From IMG/VR virus record IMGVR_UViG_3300022851_000031, positions 1 through 42,617 of that record: a stretch of DNA of 42,617 nucleotides. The stretch is one strand, 5' to 3'. Made by a program: the position numbers and the translations under genes. The notes under the pieces were generated by a model that ran no database searches, had not been told where the DNA came from, and worked only from the letters and a program-made list of their open reading frames with translations. This DNA is from a virus. Position 1 is the first letter of the stretch; every line of letters starts with the position of its first letter. This document shows, piece after piece, positions 8,500-16,025 of this stretch.

Positions 8500-9153
8500 A
8501 TGACACAAAGACACCGTAACCAGTTAGATATATACGACCCTGAAATAGATTGACAAAAGAGTGTACTGATAGTATGAGCTTGATGAATATGAAGCACGAC
8601 TACATATGCTTTAGCACAGATGGGTATAATAGATATAACAGTAATAGATTTTGATGAATTAGAGAATCATAATATAGCTACCCAATTCTATAGGGAAGAC
8701 CAGTTATGAAAATGAAAGTTGGAATCATTAAAAGAGAATGTTAAGCAATTTACTTGAGTTGAGATAAAAACTATAGAATGATTATTCAAAGCAGAGTATG
8801 TAGAGTGAATGGATATAGTGATAATGTGAGTAGATAATATGAAAACAAGAAAGGAGATAGCAGAAGCCTGTGAGAGTAGCAATGTATCTAGACTTATAGA
8901 TTGTCGCATGAAGGCAGAGTTCTTTGTCATATACAACTTTATACCACAGTACGAACTGGACTTATACTTACAAAAACGATACTCTGATGATGAAGCAGAT
9001 GAAGAAAAATGTACATTGAAGTGAGTAAGTTATAATTGTTTATGAATAGCTAGTATATTAGCAAGAATTGTTAAATGAATAATAAAGGAAGAAAAACATA
9101 TATTAGATAAGTTTGAGTTATGGGTAGATTTACATAATCTACAAATCACATAA
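8500..9153 (+). CDS. E1/ThiF-family adenylating enzyme
   Basis: 217 residues, ATG 8500 to TAA 9151-9153. It starts with RHRNQLDIYDPEIDGQKSV and the nucleotide-binding glycine-rich loop VLIVGAGGIGSTT (residues ~23-35), then VIDFDELENHNIATQFYRED, which contains the conserved Asp and the Asn/Arg-type contacts of ThiF/MoeB/E1 enzymes. MGVDNMKTRKEI and LIDCRMKAEFF are the usual central strands. Cys171 and Cys180 (EEKCTLKGVSYNC) are candidates for a thioester or crossover-loop cysteine; no CxxC zinc pairs are seen. It is the last gene of the module. Fourteen of 15 glycines are TGA, including four in the ATP loop, so the enzyme cannot be made under the standard code. Confidence 0.88.
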
Positions 9154-9158
9154 AACAC

Positions 9159-9186
9159 TTGATTTTGAACCATATAAAAGTATACT
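9159..9186 (+). promoter_or_regulatory. Promoter P3
   Basis: TTGATT (9159-9164), 16-base spacer, TATACT (9181-9186), right after the E1 stop codon. The -35 region (ACTTGATTTTGA) matches P1 and P2. It begins a new unit covering the small genes from 9223. The leader ACAATTTATTTTATATTA after it also precedes the Ubl gene (5413). Confidence 0.7.
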
Positions 9187-9222
9187 ATAGTTACAATTTA
9201 TTTTATATTATTATTATATATT

Positions 9223-9441
9223 ATGAAAAAAGAACAATTAGAAGAATCATCATCAGAATGTGAATGACCATATGGTATAGATGATGTTTTTCGTTGTACT
9301 ACTAAGATAATCGATAAATACATAGAGAACCACGATATCATGGGTTTTATAGGTTGTCTATTAGATGTAGAAATAAATATGTTAATTTCCTTACTTGAGA
9401 ATGAAAGATGAAAGAAGGGAAGAAAAACGCAGGAAGGATAG
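9223..9441 (+). CDS. Hypothetical acidic protein
   Basis: 72 residues, ATG 9223 after a long A/T leader, TAG 9439-9441. Starts MKKEQLEESSSECEGPYGIDD, followed by a helix pair (TTKIIDKYIENHDIMGFIG, LLDVEINMLISLLENERGKK). The last 41 bases overlap the next ORF. No known family. Confidence 0.55.
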
Positions 9442-9520
9442 ATATATACTAGATAGACCAGTAAAGAAAAAAGAAAAACCTATAGAAACATGGGAAGAAT
9501 TAGAAGAAAAAATAGATTAG
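9401..9520 (+). CDS. Hypothetical small highly charged protein
   Basis: 39 residues in the next frame, overlapping 9223-9441 by 41 bases: MKDERREEKRRKDRYILDRP, a lysine stretch and IETWEELEEKID. Overlap with an upstream end is common here, but the length makes this only probable. Confidence 0.4.
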   Translation: MKDERREEKRRKDRYILDRPVKKKEKPIETWEELEEKID

Positions 9521-9545
9521 CTTTATATTATTATTATATATTATT

Positions 9546-9833
9546 ATGTTATTACTATGAATAATTATTTTAACAGCACCATTCGTCTTTTTCATACGAT
9601 TTAAGATGAGATGACAGACTCGACAATTCGTAGCTTGATTATTTGCCTATTTGTTTGTCCTTCTTGCAATCTTTTGAATGAGTATGCAGAAAGATGAGCA
9701 AATAAGACAGGCAGAAGCTATTATATACGATTTCACAAGTTGTGTAGAGGCTTCAGTAGATTTTGAACAAATATCTCTATGTCATGCACTACTAGATAGT
9801 GATATTGTATTATACAATAGAGCTAATTATTAA
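9546..9833 (+). CDS. Small membrane protein, possible holin
   Basis: 95 residues, ATG 9546 after TTATATATTATT, TAA 9831-9833. Two hydrophobic segments: LLLGIIILTAPFVFFIR and FVAGLFAYLFVLLAIFGM, separated by a basic loop (FKMRGQTRQ). A soluble tail follows with Cys residues (FTSCVEASVDFEQISLCHALL). Two segments, small size and an early position fit a holin or a superinfection/defence membrane protein, but the lysozyme gene lies 5 kb away, so the holin idea is weak. Confidence 0.55.
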
Positions 9834-9839
9834 CCGTCT

Positions 9840-9860
9840 GGCAGGAACGATATACCTGCC
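9840..9860 (+). other. GC-rich hairpin
   Basis: GGCAGG (9840-9845) and CCTGCC (9855-9860) pair perfectly around a 9-base loop, seven bases after the stop of the membrane protein gene. No T-tract follows. A similar hairpin (GCAGGAT/ATCTTGC, about 10042-10058) follows the next gene; both are preceded by TAACCGT. Confidence 0.4.
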
Positions 9861-9883
9861 TATTTACTTTGTAATGTAGAGAG

Positions 9884-10030
9884 ATGGAATTACAGTATCG
9901 AATAGTAACTAGCAGAAGTATAAAATATGATAATATATCATCAGACGAAATGACTAATGATGAGCTAATAGAGGAGCTAATGCATGGTGGTGTAAACTAT
10001 ATATCAATAATTCCAATATACGATTATTAA
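9884..10030 (+). CDS. Hypothetical small protein
   Basis: 48 residues: MELQYRIVTSRSIKYDN, a helix with DEMTNDELIEELMHGG, and a strand VNYISIIPIYDY. ATG 9884, TAA 10028-10030. All three glycine positions seen use GGT. A small alpha/beta protein of unknown role between two hairpins. Confidence 0.45.
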   Translation: MELQYRIVTSRSIKYDNISSDEMTNDELIEELMHGGVNYISIIPIYDY

Positions 10031-10068
10031 TAACCGTAGGAGCAGGATAGCATCTTGCCTTTAAATAA

Positions 10069-10166
10069 GGACAGTCAGACCAGACTACTTTGGAGGAAGA
10101 AGCTAGCAAACATCTCCATTAACTTCGAGGTACTGTAAGGCATGGAGAGGTGGGATTTGACTGTCC
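10069..10166 (+). ncRNA. Candidate structured RNA or 5' leader element
   Basis: A perfect 9-bp closing stem, GGACAGTCA (10069-10077) with TGACTGTCC (10158-10166), encloses a hairpin CCAGA/TTTGG (about 10083-10096) and a longer arm CATCTCCAT (10111-10119) with ATGGAGAGG (10142-10150, one mismatch). No good ORF crosses it and its base composition is richer in G+C than the flanks. A tRNA was tested for and not found (no T arm). It ends 33 bases before the ATG of the Cys-repeat gene, so it could be a 5' UTR element of that gene or a separate RNA. Confidence 0.5.
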
Positions 10167-10199
10167 CTATATAAACCTTTTACAACTAACTTATAGATT

Positions 10200-10778
10200 A
10201 TGTCGAATAAAAACTGTAACAACTGTTACAACTGTAACAACTGTAAAAACTGTCACAACTGTAAAAACTGTCACAACTGTAACAACTGTAACAACTGTAA
10301 AAACTGTCACAACTGTTACAACTGTTACAACTGTAACTACTGTTACAACAGTAACTGCTGTTACAACTGTTACAACTGTAACTACTGTTACAACTGTCAC
10401 TACTGTAAAAACCTAAGGATGACAGAGCTAAACTACTTTTGTTGGGCTGAAAATAGTGAGGTAGATTGATATCAACAACCGAAATACAGAGTATTCAATG
10501 TACAATTAACTGAGGAAGAATATCATAAGATACCTAAGTTATATCACAGACTAGAGTTTGATAGTGGAGAAGACCCTTCTACAAGATACCAAACAGCGTT
10601 CAAGAAGATGCGAGATTGATTGACGACATCACAAAAACAAGAATATCTAAACATCCCTCACTTCAATGCTGAATGATTTAAGTTTATCACTGGTATAGAT
10701 GTATCGAAGGAAGTAGAAGAATATACACTAGAAGAAGTATGTAAGATGTTATGAAAAGATATTAAGATTAAGAAGTAA
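10200..10778 (+). CDS. Cys-rich tripeptide-repeat protein with C-terminal domain
   Basis: 192 residues. Residues ~6-72 consist of about 22 Cys-x-x units, mostly NC preceded by N, K, H or Y (for example NCNNCYNCNNCKNC). The unit is broken once (YNSNCCYNC). Three-residue periodicity with Asn and Cys suggests a tight beta-helix or a metal-binding ladder. Residues ~73-192 are an ordinary domain: TELNYFCWAENSEVDGYQQP, then VFNVQLTEEEYHKIPKLYHR and FNAEGFKFITGID. The start is the ATG just before the repeats; parallel frames (VTTVTT) are open only because of the repeat and lack the second domain. TAA 10776-10778. I recall similar repeat proteins in phages but cannot name a function. Confidence 0.7.
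10212..10410 (+). repeat. 9-base tandem repeat AACTGTNAC
   Basis: About 22 tandem units of AACTGTAAC, AACTGTTAC, AACTGTCAC or AACTGTAAA. It codes for the Cys-x-x repeat above. The variation among units is mostly in one codon, so the array has been kept as protein code and is not a recent pure duplication. No spacers, so not CRISPR. Confidence 0.9.
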
Positions 10779-11026
10779 ACCTTTTACCCTTTGTTTATGC
10801 GAGTATGAAAGCCACAGCTAGACAAAAGATATCTATAAAAAATCTATTGTCTTATATAAGAACTTTGGATAAGCACTATCATAAGTGTATAACAAAAGAA
10901 GAAAATGATATTATAGAGAATATGAGTTTTGAGTTAGCTAGTAAACAAATAGATAACTTGATAGAAAGAACAAAAGAGAAAGACTAAGAATTAGCTTGGT
11001 CTTGAGAATAACCTTTTACCCTTTGT
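10778..11026 (+). repeat. 17-bp intergenic direct repeat AACCTTTTACCCTTTGT (two copies)
   Basis: Copies at 10778-10794 and 11010-11026 directly follow or closely trail stop codons. A looser version (AAC(C)TTTTATATT) is found after many stops in the window (14727, 14946, 19741, 26932, 30821). It may be part of a recurrent intergenic leader. Confidence 0.6.
10805..10987 (+). CDS. Hypothetical helical protein
   Basis: 60 residues: MKATARQKISIKNLLSYIRT, DKHYHKCITKEENDIIEN, FELASKQIDNLIERTKEKD. Leader TGCGAGTATG. A small alpha-helical protein, with the 'ATxKQ...I..L' look of small phage proteins that end in a short helix pair (the family is often near replication genes). Function unknown. Confidence 0.5.
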   Translation: MKATARQKISIKNLLSYIRTLDKHYHKCITKEENDIIENMSFELASKQIDNLIERTKEKD

Positions 11027-11040
11027 AAAGTAAAGCAGTG

Positions 11041-11065
11041 TTTACCTATCATAGGAATAGGTAAA
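11041..11065 (+). other. Perfect 9-bp hairpin
   Basis: TTTACCTAT (11041-11049) and ATAGGTAAA (11057-11065) pair perfectly around CATAGGA. It immediately precedes the 27-bp direct repeat copy at 11066 and may mark a junction or regulate the YopX gene. Confidence 0.45.
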
Positions 11066-11103
11066 GAAAAGTAGAGTATATTTTACCTCCAACCAACCAA
11101 TAG

Positions 11104-11457
11104 ATGACTAGAGAAATTAAATTCAAATTCCGAAGTGTATGATGAATGCATACTGTAGAAGAAATATACTTCATAGAGTGATTTGTATGGCTATCTGATG
11201 GAGACCAAAGAGATATATCTAGTGGAGTATTATTACAATACACCTGACTAAAAGATAAGAATTGAAAAGATGTGTATGAGTGAGATTTGATGGAAACATG
11301 AAATAGTAATATTATGTGAGTTGTATTCCAAAAATGAATGTTTGTGCTGGCTTATGATTTTTGAAATGCTGAGATAAGCATGGATTATAAAATAGAAGAT
11401 TATATAGTTGTTGGGAACATATACGAAAATTATGATTTATTTTCTAATGCCAAATAG
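11104..11457 (+). CDS. YopX family protein
   Basis: 117 residues from ATG 11104 to TAG 11455-11457. YopX-family features are clear: N-terminal MTREIKFKFRS, the core [20 protein letters not shown] (residues ~45-65), a strand-turn-strand with VVFQKGMFVLAY and the C-terminal VVGNIYENYDL. YopX proteins are common in phages of Firmicutes and other hosts; the fold is an all-beta, SH3-like pair and the function is not established. The next gene starts directly at 11458. Confidence 0.85.
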
Positions 11458-11757
11458 ATGACTACACCAACACAAGAAGACAAGATAAAAGCGATCTACG
11501 AGAAGATACCTACAGAAAGTACAATGGTATATTGCATAAAATCAAAGTGAGGTACTAAGCAAGAGATAGAACCTATAAGGATATGAGATGCTTTGGAGTA
11601 TATATACAGAGTCTATGTAGATTATGAGGAGAGAGAAGAAATAGTATTAGAACTATTTGCACTATGGTTCGAGAACTGATTACATAAACCACTCCCTCTT
11701 GAGTGATGAACTGAACGAGAAGACATAGTAGAATATCTTTATAATCTAATTAAGTAA
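11458..11757 (+). CDS. Hypothetical acidic helical protein
   Basis: 99 residues, ATG directly abutting the YopX stop, TAA 11755-11757. MTTPTQEDKIKAIYEKIPTE starts it and the middle is helical (YEEREEIVLELFALWFENGL). The C-terminal EREDIVEYLYNLIK completes a helix bundle. Phage proteins with the pattern 'DKIKAIYEKI...FxLWxEN..KPL' are frequent near modification genes, but I cannot name a function. Confidence 0.6.
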
Positions 11758-11760
11758 GAT

Positions 11761-12012
11761 ATGAACAAATCACATATCATAGTGTTTAGCTTCTTGTTAT
11801 GAATGATAGCCACTGTTGTTATGATAGTAGTTGTGTGACCAGAAGATATGTTGCCTAAGAAGATTGACAATTGTGATATGTCTTTTGAAGAGTATTGCGA
11901 AGGTAAGTGATGATTCATATTCAATCACGAGTACAATTGAACTTGATGTTATGATAATATATCAAGCAAAGTGGATAAGGAAATACCAATATATTGATGG
12001 GAGGTATGGTAA
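11761..12012 (+). CDS. Membrane-anchored small Cys protein
   Basis: 83 residues. One N-terminal membrane segment (SHIIVFSFLLGMIATVVMIV) followed by a soluble domain with three Cys residues (NCDMSFEEYCEGKGG... GTGCYDN), which would be outside the membrane. TAA 12010-12012. It may modify the cell envelope, for instance in superinfection exclusion; this is inference from topology. Confidence 0.55.
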
Positions 12013-12040
12013 CAACATCTTTATAATTTATACAAGCAGC

Positions 12041-12220
12041 ATGGATAATGGAAAATGTATAAGACAATATTATTGTTTTAAGTGTGAGGGAATTGTAAAT
12101 CCTTTGAGATTAGGAGGAGCAACATTCCAATGTTCTAAATGTGGTGTTGATATGACTTTGTCCGTGGTATCCCAATACGAAGCTATAATAGAAGAGCGGT
12201 CTGATTGTCTGGAAAAGTAG
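12041..12220 (+). CDS. Zinc-ribbon protein
   Basis: 59 residues. Two CxxC pairs, CFKC and CSKC, 18 residues apart, form a zinc ribbon. ATG 12041 comes after a TTATACAAGCAGC leader. All five glycines are GGN codons and none is TGA, unlike its upstream neighbours, which with the adjacent methyltransferase suggests a different origin. The stop TAG lies within the 27-bp repeat. Confidence 0.6.
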   Translation: MDNGKCIRQYYCFKCEGIVNPLRLGGATFQCSKCGVDMTLSVVSQYEAIIEERSDCLEK

Positions 12221-12245
12221 AGTATATTTTACCTCCAAGTTTCAT

Positions 12246-14729
12246 ATGAAAAATAGCAGAGATTTAGTAGAAATCTTTTTGAAAGATAATGATATTAATA
12301 TTAATATTAGTGAATATATAAATATTTTGAAATGATGTTGTGATGTGGATGTTAATATATCTATTTTTGATGCTATAATTGTTGATGCATATAATGGTTT
12401 CTCAGAAGATGTAAAAGATATATCAAACTATATACACGCTACTACAGGAGTCTTTTTGGGAAGACAAGAAAAAATAGTTCTTAAAAAATCTCTTGATTAT
12501 GGCTATAAAAATGATTTAGATGCCATTATAGATCCAAAAATAAAGAAGATAAATTTAAAACAATTGGTTATAGATCATAGAAAGGATAATTTCCAAAAAA
12601 TAGTTGATTGTAAAAATATATTCTTTGAAAACTTGCAGGATGCAATAAAAAATAACAATAAGAAAAGAGTTTCTGACTATATTAATTTCCTTTATTCTAA
12701 GGTTCTTAAATATGTTGAATATAAAAATAGAAGTATTTATGATATATTCCAAGATAATAAGGTTATTTTAGAAAAGAATAATTCATTAGAATTGTTGGGA
12801 AGGTTTGAGTCTATTTGTATAGGTTATAAAAAGAAACTTCCATATATGGAAGCCGTCAATTTGTTTAATAAGTTATATAATGATGAGATACTGAATGATT
12901 GAAACAGTTTAAGTGATGTTGTAATATTTAAGTTAGACCAGAAGTTATTCAATAAGTTTTGATCTAAGAGTGAATTTATTTCATATTGTTTTTGATTGTT
13001 TGGTAAAATTTATTCAGATCTTAATAACCATAGAAGTTTAGTGGTTAAGATAGACAATATTATAGATAATAACATAAATATAAAATGGGAATTATATTCT
13101 TATTTGACTATTTATGCAGAAAACTTTATTTCATATGGTGAAAAATGACAATATTATAAATCTGAGGAAATCTGTATTGATTATTTAGAACATAGATATT
13201 GATTATGAAATACAGCTGAAAATAAAAATAAGTTGAAAGGATATTTTGAATGAAATCTAAATATTTGAGAATTGAATAGTTTTTGCGGTTTGAGTTTACT
13301 AAAGGGTGAAATAGATTATTTTAAATATATGTATAATGGCTTTCAATTCGTTGATTGTATTATTCTAAAATCTGATAATTGTTTTGAAAATACTAAGGAA
13401 ATAGCTTTTATTGAAAATAAAAATGAACTTTTATTGATTTTTGTTAAACATCAAGTTGATGATAGAATGATCCCTTGTCCTGTATGTGCTTCTTTAAAGA
13501 TATCTGGTAATTCTTATACATCTATAGGTATAAAAAGTTGGGAATGTAAAAATAATTTATGTTCTGATCGTAGTAAGACTAATAGATGAAAACGTTATTC
13601 AGCTAGGAGTAATGATATGCAGATGTGAGCTGCTAGTAATTTAAGATCTAATATTATATCAAAAGATTTAATCTCTAAATGGAGAAGGGATATCGTTTCG
13701 GAATCATCATACAACTCTTTATATGAAATGCTTATAAGATATTATTCGTATGATTGATGAAATGTTTTGTTTTTAAATTTTGAGAAATCCAATGTTTGTT
13801 CAGATTTAAATATAAGTCGTAATATTATATTTGATAGTGTTTTTGGGGTATTGCCAATTGATGCTTACCAACCTAACTTATTTATAGATTTTATAGATGG
13901 AGCATTAGTAAATAAGTTTATTTATGATAATGAATGATCACAAAAATTAAAAACAATCAAAATAGATGATTTAAGTTCATTTAGAATAGAAAATTCAGAC
14001 TGTTTATCTTATTTAAAACAGTTGCCTAAGAGCTCAATTGATGGTATGGTCACCTCTCCTCCATATTATAATGCTAGAGAGTATTCTCAATGGAAGAATT
14101 TGTATAATTATTTAAATGATATGTATAAAATATGTAAATCTTCATTTGATGTAATGGTTGATGGAGGTGTGTTTTTTTATAATATTTGAGATATTTTTGA
14201 TAATCCAAATACATTTGTTAAGTCTAAAATGGGTGAAAAAAGAATTGCTCTGTGAGCTTATATGATCCTTGCTTTTAAAAAAGCAGGTTTTGAATTGTTG
14301 GATAATGTTATTTGGGATAAGTGAGAAACACAAAGTAATAGACATAAGAATGATGGAAATTTTACGCCATATTATCAAAAGCCAGCAAATTGTTATGAAC
14401 ATATGTTTATATTTAAAAAACCGTGAAAACTAAGATTGTCTATAACTCCAATGATAAAAAACAATATACAAAAATTTTGACCTGTGATTAAAATAAATAG
14501 TAAGTGAGAGAATTTATTTGGTCACACGGCTCCTTATCCTGTGGTTTTGCCCTCACTTTCTATTAAGACTTTTACTAAAAAAGGTGATATTGTTTTTGAT
14601 CCGTTTTTGTGAAGTTGAACTTCTGTTTATGTTGCTGTAAATAATGGTCGTAAGGGGTTATGAACAGAATTGGATAGCCTATATTTTGATTTGGCTGCTG
14701 AACATATTAAAAAAAATATTAAAAACTAA
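12246..14729 (+). CDS. Large DNA methyltransferase with N-terminal helical region and zinc motif
   Basis: 827 residues, ATG 12246 to TAA 14727-14729. The C-terminal ~230 residues are an amino-methyltransferase: catalytic TSPPYY (residues 603-608, N4-cytosine or N6-adenine type) followed by the SAM-binding DPFLGSGT at 785-792, the beta-class order. FFYNIGDIF and AAEHIKKN are further conserved parts. Residues ~411-436 hold a CPVC...C...C zinc-finger-like motif ending in SDRSKTNRGKRYS. The first ~400 residues are helical and not recognised; they may be the recognition part. It probably protects phage DNA from restriction or marks it. Glycines are TGA in about 23 of 49 cases and the gene is very T-rich, unlike its neighbours. 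Confidence 0.82.
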
Positions 14730-14751
14730 CTTTTATATTCTATATACTATT

Positions 14752-14946
14752 ATGAAGAAATCGAAGAGCATATATTATAAGAACATCTGAGATTGAGATA
14801 GTCGAGATACTATCCACATAGAAGTAAACGAGGAAGCCACAAACCACATACTTGTAAAGTGACGAAGTGAAAGGTGGAAATCTAAAGAGGAGCATATATT
14901 ATTTTTCAAGAAGATAATAAAAGAGCTAGAGAAGTTTAAGTGATAA
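14752..14946 (+). CDS. Hypothetical small basic protein
   Basis: 64 residues: MKKSKSIYYKNIGDGDSRDT, strand IHIEVNEEATNHILVKG, and a helix ILFFKKIIKELEKFK, ending with a Gly (TGA) directly before TAA (14941-14946). The leader CTTTTATATTCTATATACTATTATG is the common A/T type. Function unknown. Confidence 0.5.
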
Positions 14947-14973
14947 CCTTTATATTATCTAAACAATAATGTA

Positions 14974-15002
14974 TTGATTGTTGTATATTATATACTTATA
15001 TT
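14974..15002 (+). promoter_or_regulatory. Putative promoter ahead of the lysis genes
   Basis: TTGATT (14974-14979), 17-base spacer, TATATT (14997-15002), 66 bases before the lysozyme-like ATG. The -35 is the same hexamer as in P1-P3. The rest of 14947-15067 shows no ORF. Confidence 0.5.
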
Positions 15003-15067
15003 ATAGTCCTTGCAGTAATACTATGGTAGCCAAACAGCTCGATTAGTTTTTGTATCTTAATAGACCT

Positions 15068-15517
15068 ATGAGATTAGTCATCATATGATTATTACTCTTA
15101 TTGATACTATGACAGACTAACGCTGTCACACACACACAAGAACAGATAGAACAGCTAGAAGAATGGTATAACGACCCTATACCATATTACATCCATTGAG
15201 ATGTATACACAAATTCTCTAGTAGCATACGCACGAGCGATCTCACAAGACTTTGATTTTGTTTTGACTATCAGAGCAGAGAGTGGATTTAGACCATGAGC
15301 AGAATGAGATAATGGTCATGCGTTCTGAGTATGCCAACGAAACGATTTACATTGACGAAACCGACTAATAGATGACCCAAATTTTAAAGACGCTAAACGA
15401 CAGATTGACCAATGCTGGAGATCGTACCAAATACGGTATGAGCGTGGTATTATTGGTAATCGCCTTTATGGTTATAATGTTCGTAATAAATATAAGAACG
15501 AGTTCGTACGAAAATAG
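15068..15517 (+). CDS. Secreted lysozyme/transglycosylase-like endolysin
   Basis: 149 residues. An N-terminal signal peptide is evident: MRLVIIGLLLLILLGQTNA, with a probable cleavage after the last Ala. The mature protein has the lytic-transglycosylase pattern: TIRAESGFRPGAEGDNGHAF (catalytic Glu in the AESGF motif) and GVCQRNDLHGRNRL, with a C-terminal WRSYQIRYERG. SLT-type enzymes cleave the glycan strand of peptidoglycan. Signal-peptide export means it may not need a holin (SAR-like or sec-dependent lysis). It overlaps the next ORF by 80 bases. Confidence 0.75.
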
Positions 15518-15644
15518 TTGTTATTGAATATACGATTGAGTATTGTATGAGTATGTATGTAGATATGATTGAGTGTATCCGGATGGGAGTAAATGTAGAT
15601 GTCAAAAAACTGAAATAAGATATGTCAAGCCATTATGTGAGTAA
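15438..15644 (+). CDS. Overlapping membrane-anchored Cys protein, Rz1-like in position
   Basis: 68 residues starting inside the lysozyme gene in another frame. MSVVLLVIAFMVIMFVINI is a membrane anchor; the exposed part has five Cys and ends CRCQKTEIRYVKPLCE. Its TAA (15642-15644) lies inside a terminator stem, like the Ubl gene. Spanin genes often overlap the endolysin gene in this way, but no lipobox is present and the role is inference. Confidence 0.5.
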
Positions 15645-15661
15645 CGGCTTGATTATTTTTT
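15625..15661 (+). terminator. Intrinsic terminator after the lysis genes
   Basis: TCAAGCC (15625-15631) pairs with GGCTTGA (15646-15652), followed by a run with eight T. It overlaps the end of 15438-15644. Confidence 0.8.
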
Positions 15662-15664
15662 TTG

Positions 15665-15729
15665 TATATATAAAGTATGTTTAGTGTTATAGTGTATATA
15701 TGTAAACTTTGCTTTATACTTTATATATA
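15665..15729 (+). promoter_or_regulatory. 14-bp inverted repeat, operator-like
   Basis: TATATATAAAGTAT (about 15665-15678) is the reverse complement of ATACTTTATATATA (about 15716-15729); the 37-base interval is A/T-rich and has TATATATG/TAAACTTTGC promoter-like sequence. It stands just before the ATG of a winged-helix protein, so autoregulation is likely. Confidence 0.5.
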
Positions 15730-15731
15730 TA

Positions 15732-16025
15732 ATGACAAAAGAAAAAAGAGTGCTTACTTTGTTAAGGTTATCTAATGTAGGGATAGCAAAGAAGTTATTA
15801 AAACACACCTATTGAGATTATGGTAGGATTTGTATACAGAGGTTAATAAAAAAGGGTCACGATATAAGAACATGAGTTAATAGTTCTTGACAAAAAACTT
15901 ACTACATACAAAGCAAGAATATTTACCTAGAGATTTTCTTAGTGATAGCGTATGTACTAATATCTTATGTTATGATATACCTATCATATTTATTTATCGT
16001 TCACGTTATATGAAAGAGTATGTAA
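15732..16025 (+). CDS. Winged-helix-like protein with C-terminal membrane segments
   Basis: 97 residues, ATG 15732 to TAA 16023-16025. The first ~65 residues (LLRLSNVGIAKKLLKHTYGD, ICIQRLIKKGHDIRTG, GQKTYYIQSK) look like a winged helix-turn-helix with a wing hairpin. The last third is hydrophobic (YLEIFLVIAYVLISYVMIYL, LFIVHVIG), giving one or two membrane segments. A membrane-tethered regulator is suggested; the 14-bp inverted repeat upstream would be its natural site. It overlaps the HNH gene by 16 bases. Confidence 0.55.

Larger units (their letters stand above)
11066..12238 (+). repeat. 27-bp direct repeats flanking a four-gene block
   Basis: The same 27 bases (starting gaaaagtagagtat and ending tttacctccaa) occur at 11066-11092 and 12212-12238. 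They bracket the YopX, 11458, 11761 and zinc-ribbon genes. The right copy contains the zinc-ribbon stop codon. This is what a duplication-bounded cassette or a recombination hot spot looks like. Confidence 0.7.

Noticed and set aside
10069-10166. tRNA gene (for example a tRNA-Gly with anticodon UCA)
   Set aside because: The acceptor-like stem is 9 bp, there is no T arm or T-loop consensus, and the arms do not fit a cloverleaf.
10150-10416. VTTVTT-repeat proteins in parallel frames and on the minus strand
   Set aside because: Shadow frames of the repeat; only the NCxNC frame continues into a normal domain under table 25.
10200-10420. CRISPR array from the tandem AACTGT repeats
   Set aside because: Units are 9 bases without spacers and are in frame with a longer protein; they are coding repeats.
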